Program-made: the position numbers and the translations under genes
Source of the DNA: Bacteroidota bacterium
Lineage (GTDB): Bacteria > Bacteroidota > Ignavibacteria > SZUA-365
Length of the DNA stretch: 7,889 nt
Assembly (NCBI GenBank): GCA_018224345.1
Contig: JAGTUW010000027.1
Span: forward strand, 1 to 7,889
Direction of reading: 5' to 3'
Part shown: one piece after another, positions 6,426-7,889 of the stretch
Layout of the letters: every line of letters starts with the position of its first letter
Numbering within the stretch: position 1 is the stretch's first letter
The notes under the pieces: model-generated
Databases searched by the model: none
Seen by the model: the letters and a program-made list of their open reading frames with translations, nothing else
What the model was told of the DNA's origin: nothing

Positions 6426-7751
6426 TCAGCCTGTTGCAGAGGTCCCCTGCTCAACATTGCCATCACCCGGCAAAAGGGTTCTGCTGGACAATCTCCCGGG
6501 ACGAAACAGGTCCGTTGCAAGATTCCGGATCTCGTCTGGTGTAACGGATTGGATGTGCTGAATCAATTCATCTACAGGGACGTCCTGCCCATAGAGAAGT
6601 TCGTCACGACCGATGCGCGTCATACGATTGGTCATGCTCTCGAGCCCGAGCATCAGTGTCCCGGTTAGTTGCTGTTTGGCGCGATTGAGCTCGCGCACGG
6701 AAACCGGCGTCCTGGTAAGCTCGTCCAATTCATGATATAACACTTCCGTTGCGCGTGTGACACGATCAGCGTCCACAGCGGCATACACACCGAAAACAGA
6801 CACGTCGGTAAACATCGACAGGAAAGAGTAGATATTATACGCATACCCATATCGCTCACGAATCCTCTGGAAAAGACGCGAGCTCATTCCTTCGCCCAGC
6901 AATGTATTGAGTACTGCAAGTTGATGACGGCGTGGGCCGCGATACCCCTCCGCAGCGCACCCGATAATGATATGCGCCTGCTGAAATGGGCGATGAATGA
7001 CGTGATGCCGGGATGGAGGTGTTCCCGGCTTGCGACGACGCGTCTGAGCACCGCGCGGCAGCGTTGCGAATTCCTTCTCGCATTCAGCGACAAGGCGTTC
7101 GTGATCGACGGCCCCGGCGGCAGCGACCACCATGTTTCCCCCGACATAGTGTTGATGTACAAAGCGATGGAGGTGTTCACTGGTGAACATACGAACCTGC
7201 GGTTCCTGACCGATGATGGGTTGCCCCAGAGGATGACGCCCGAACATCTGCAGTTCGAATTGTTCGTGCAGCAATTCCTCCGGGTCATCCTCCGTTCCGC
7301 GCATTTCCTCAAGGATGACCTGTTTTTCCTTTTCCACCTCTTTTTCGGGGAACGTGGAATGGAGCACGATATCGGCCAGCAAATGCACGGCACGACCAAG
7401 ATGCGGCCGGAGTACCCGTGCGTAGTAACAGGTATTATCCTTGCTGGTGAACGCATTCAGATATCCACCGACACTCTCGAGGTACTGTGCTATATGATGG
7501 GTGCGACGCCGCTTCGTTCCCTTGAAAACGCAATGCTCGATGAAATGCGAGATGCCGTTTTCTTCCGGTCGCTCGTCGCGGCTGCCGGTATCGATCCAGA
7601 CACCAAGGGCCAGGGAATGCGCTGAAGTAATCCGCTCGGTGAGAACACGGAGTCCTGAAGAAAGTGTAGTCTTCCGAATCGCCGTGCCTTCACTGCTGTA
7701 TCTGTTTGATTGTAAAAGCATGCGTGACGCCTTGTGCCTCGTATCAATCAT
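6426..7751 (-). CDS. M16 family zinc metallopeptidase (processing-peptidase/YmxG-like)
   Basis: This is a pitrilysin-family (M16) peptidase of 441 residues, the common single-chain bacterial size with two homologous half-domains. Family members use an inverted zinc motif to cut peptides inside a clam-shell chamber. The motif HFIEH (69-73) gives zinc ligands His 69 and His 73 and the catalytic base Glu 72. Glu 149 in VILEEM is the third zinc ligand, at the expected 76-residue spacing from His 73, so the enzyme should be active. Other family landmarks are GVWIDTGSRDE (50-60), GYLNAFTSKDNTCYYARVL (96-114), LLGEGMSSRLFQRIRERYGY (284-303) and RIGRDELLYGQD (379-390). I see no signal peptide, so a cytoplasmic location is likely. 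The ATG at 7751 has no clear ribosome binding site; the ATG at 7721 is an alternative start with AAGG 8 nt upstream, and conserved sequence starts later than both. The stop is TGA. Substrate unknown. Confidence 0.93.
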   Translation of the reverse strand: MIDTRHKASRMLLQSNRYSSEGTAIRKTTLSSGLRVLTERITSAHSLALGVWIDTGSRDERPEENGISHFIEHCVFKGTKRRRTHHIAQYLESVGGYLNAFTSKDNTCYYARVLRPHLGRAVHLLADIVLHSTFPEKEVEKEKQVILEEMRGTEDDPEELLHEQFELQMFGRHPLGQPIIGQEPQVRMFTSEHLHRFVHQHYVGGNMVVAAAGAVDHERLVAECEKEFATLPRGAQTRRRKPGTPPSRHHVIHRPFQQAHIIIGCAAEGYRGPRRHQLAVLNTLLGEGMSSRLFQRIRERYGYAYNIYSFLSMFTDVSVFGVYAAVDADRVTRATEVLYHELDELTRTPVSVRELNRAKQQLTGTLMLGLESMTNRMTRIGRDELLYGQDVPVDELIQHIQSVTPDEIRNLATDLFRPGRLSSRTLLPGDGNVEQGTSATG

Positions 7752-7851
7752 GGGAAGCTGTGTGATCGTTCATGCCAGGTCCGCGTCTGGCGGAGGGAAC
7801 TCTTACCCCTGCATACACTCAGGCAATCGGATACACGAGAAAGGTGTATTG

Positions 7852-7889
7852 GTGAAGCGTATGTTCTACATCGCAGAGAACAAGTGCGA
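7852..7889 (+). CDS. Start of a divergent gene, possibly a 4Fe-4S ferredoxin-type protein (cut by window edge)
   Basis: A frame opening at GTG 7852 reads MKRMFYIAENKC and then D or E before the window ends. GAGAAAGG at 7837-7844 is a good ribosome binding site 7 nt before that GTG; ATG 7861 is an in-frame alternative. An aromatic residue, Ile, two or three polar residues and then Lys-Cys is how many small 4Fe-4S proteins begin just before their CxxCxxC motif, so the Cys at residue 12 may be the first cluster ligand. Only 12 codons are visible, so both the gene and its function are tentative. It would be transcribed away from the peptidase gene, with 100 nt between the two starts. Confidence 0.35.
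   Translation, partial: MKRMFYIAENKC

Noticed and set aside
6921..7625. 234-residue plus-strand open frame
   Set aside because: It lies wholly antisense to the M16 peptidase, which has all its catalytic residues; no protein-like features seen.
7819..7887. Minus-strand frame reading ALVLCDVEHTLHQYTFLVYPIA then TGA, possible end of an upstream gene
   Set aside because: It is only 22 residues with no recognisable motif. The opposite strand has a start codon with a good ribosome binding site, so I prefer the divergent gene.

Overview
The window reads as an ordinary chromosomal segment of a Gram-negative bacterium of the Bacteroidota/Chlorobiota/Ignavibacteria-Kapabacteria assemblage. Three observations suggest this. 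A secreted protein ends in a type IX secretion (T9SS) type A C-terminal sorting-like domain. A promoter matches the Bacteroidota pattern TTTG / TAnnTTTG. The genes mostly have weak or absent Shine-Dalgarno sequences. Base composition looks even and moderately GC-rich, with no sign of mobile elements, phage, CRISPR, tRNA or rRNA. The phylum call is inference; the genus cannot be named from this sequence.

Layout: five complete genes and one apparently truncated gene lie on the minus strand, so transcription runs from right to left. From upstream to downstream they are an M16 zinc peptidase (7751-6426), a class I/II PLP aminotransferase (about 6246-5026), nuoG (5016-3313), nuoH (3298-2270), nuoI (2250-1753) and a LamG-domain surface or secreted protein (1727-36). 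Gaps from the aminotransferase to the LamG gene are only 9, 14, 19 and 25 nt, which suggests one transcript. A good Bacteroidota-type promoter at 6327-6358 sits just before the aminotransferase and could drive all five. At the right edge, a divergent plus-strand gene appears to begin at 7852 (GTG start with a good ribosome binding site); its first residues look like the start of a 4Fe-4S ferredoxin-type protein.

NuoG, NuoH and NuoI are respiratory complex I subunits. NuoG carries electrons through the peripheral arm (ligands for N1b, N4, N5 and N7 are all visible), NuoI carries N6a and N6b towards the quinone site, and NuoH forms the membrane part of that site. The remaining nuo genes are not adjacent. 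NuoF is not directly before nuoG and nuoJ does not follow nuoI, so complex I is encoded in scattered pieces. The aminotransferase and peptidase have no obvious link to complex I.

The most notable observation is at the left edge. The LamG protein's sorting domain is cut by an in-frame TGA exactly where the family has a conserved glycine, and the same frame continues past the stop with the expected IYFYK-type strand to the window edge. This looks like a single-base nonsense change (GGA to TGA), either a real truncation or a sequence error. I did not find a clearly new multi-gene system here.
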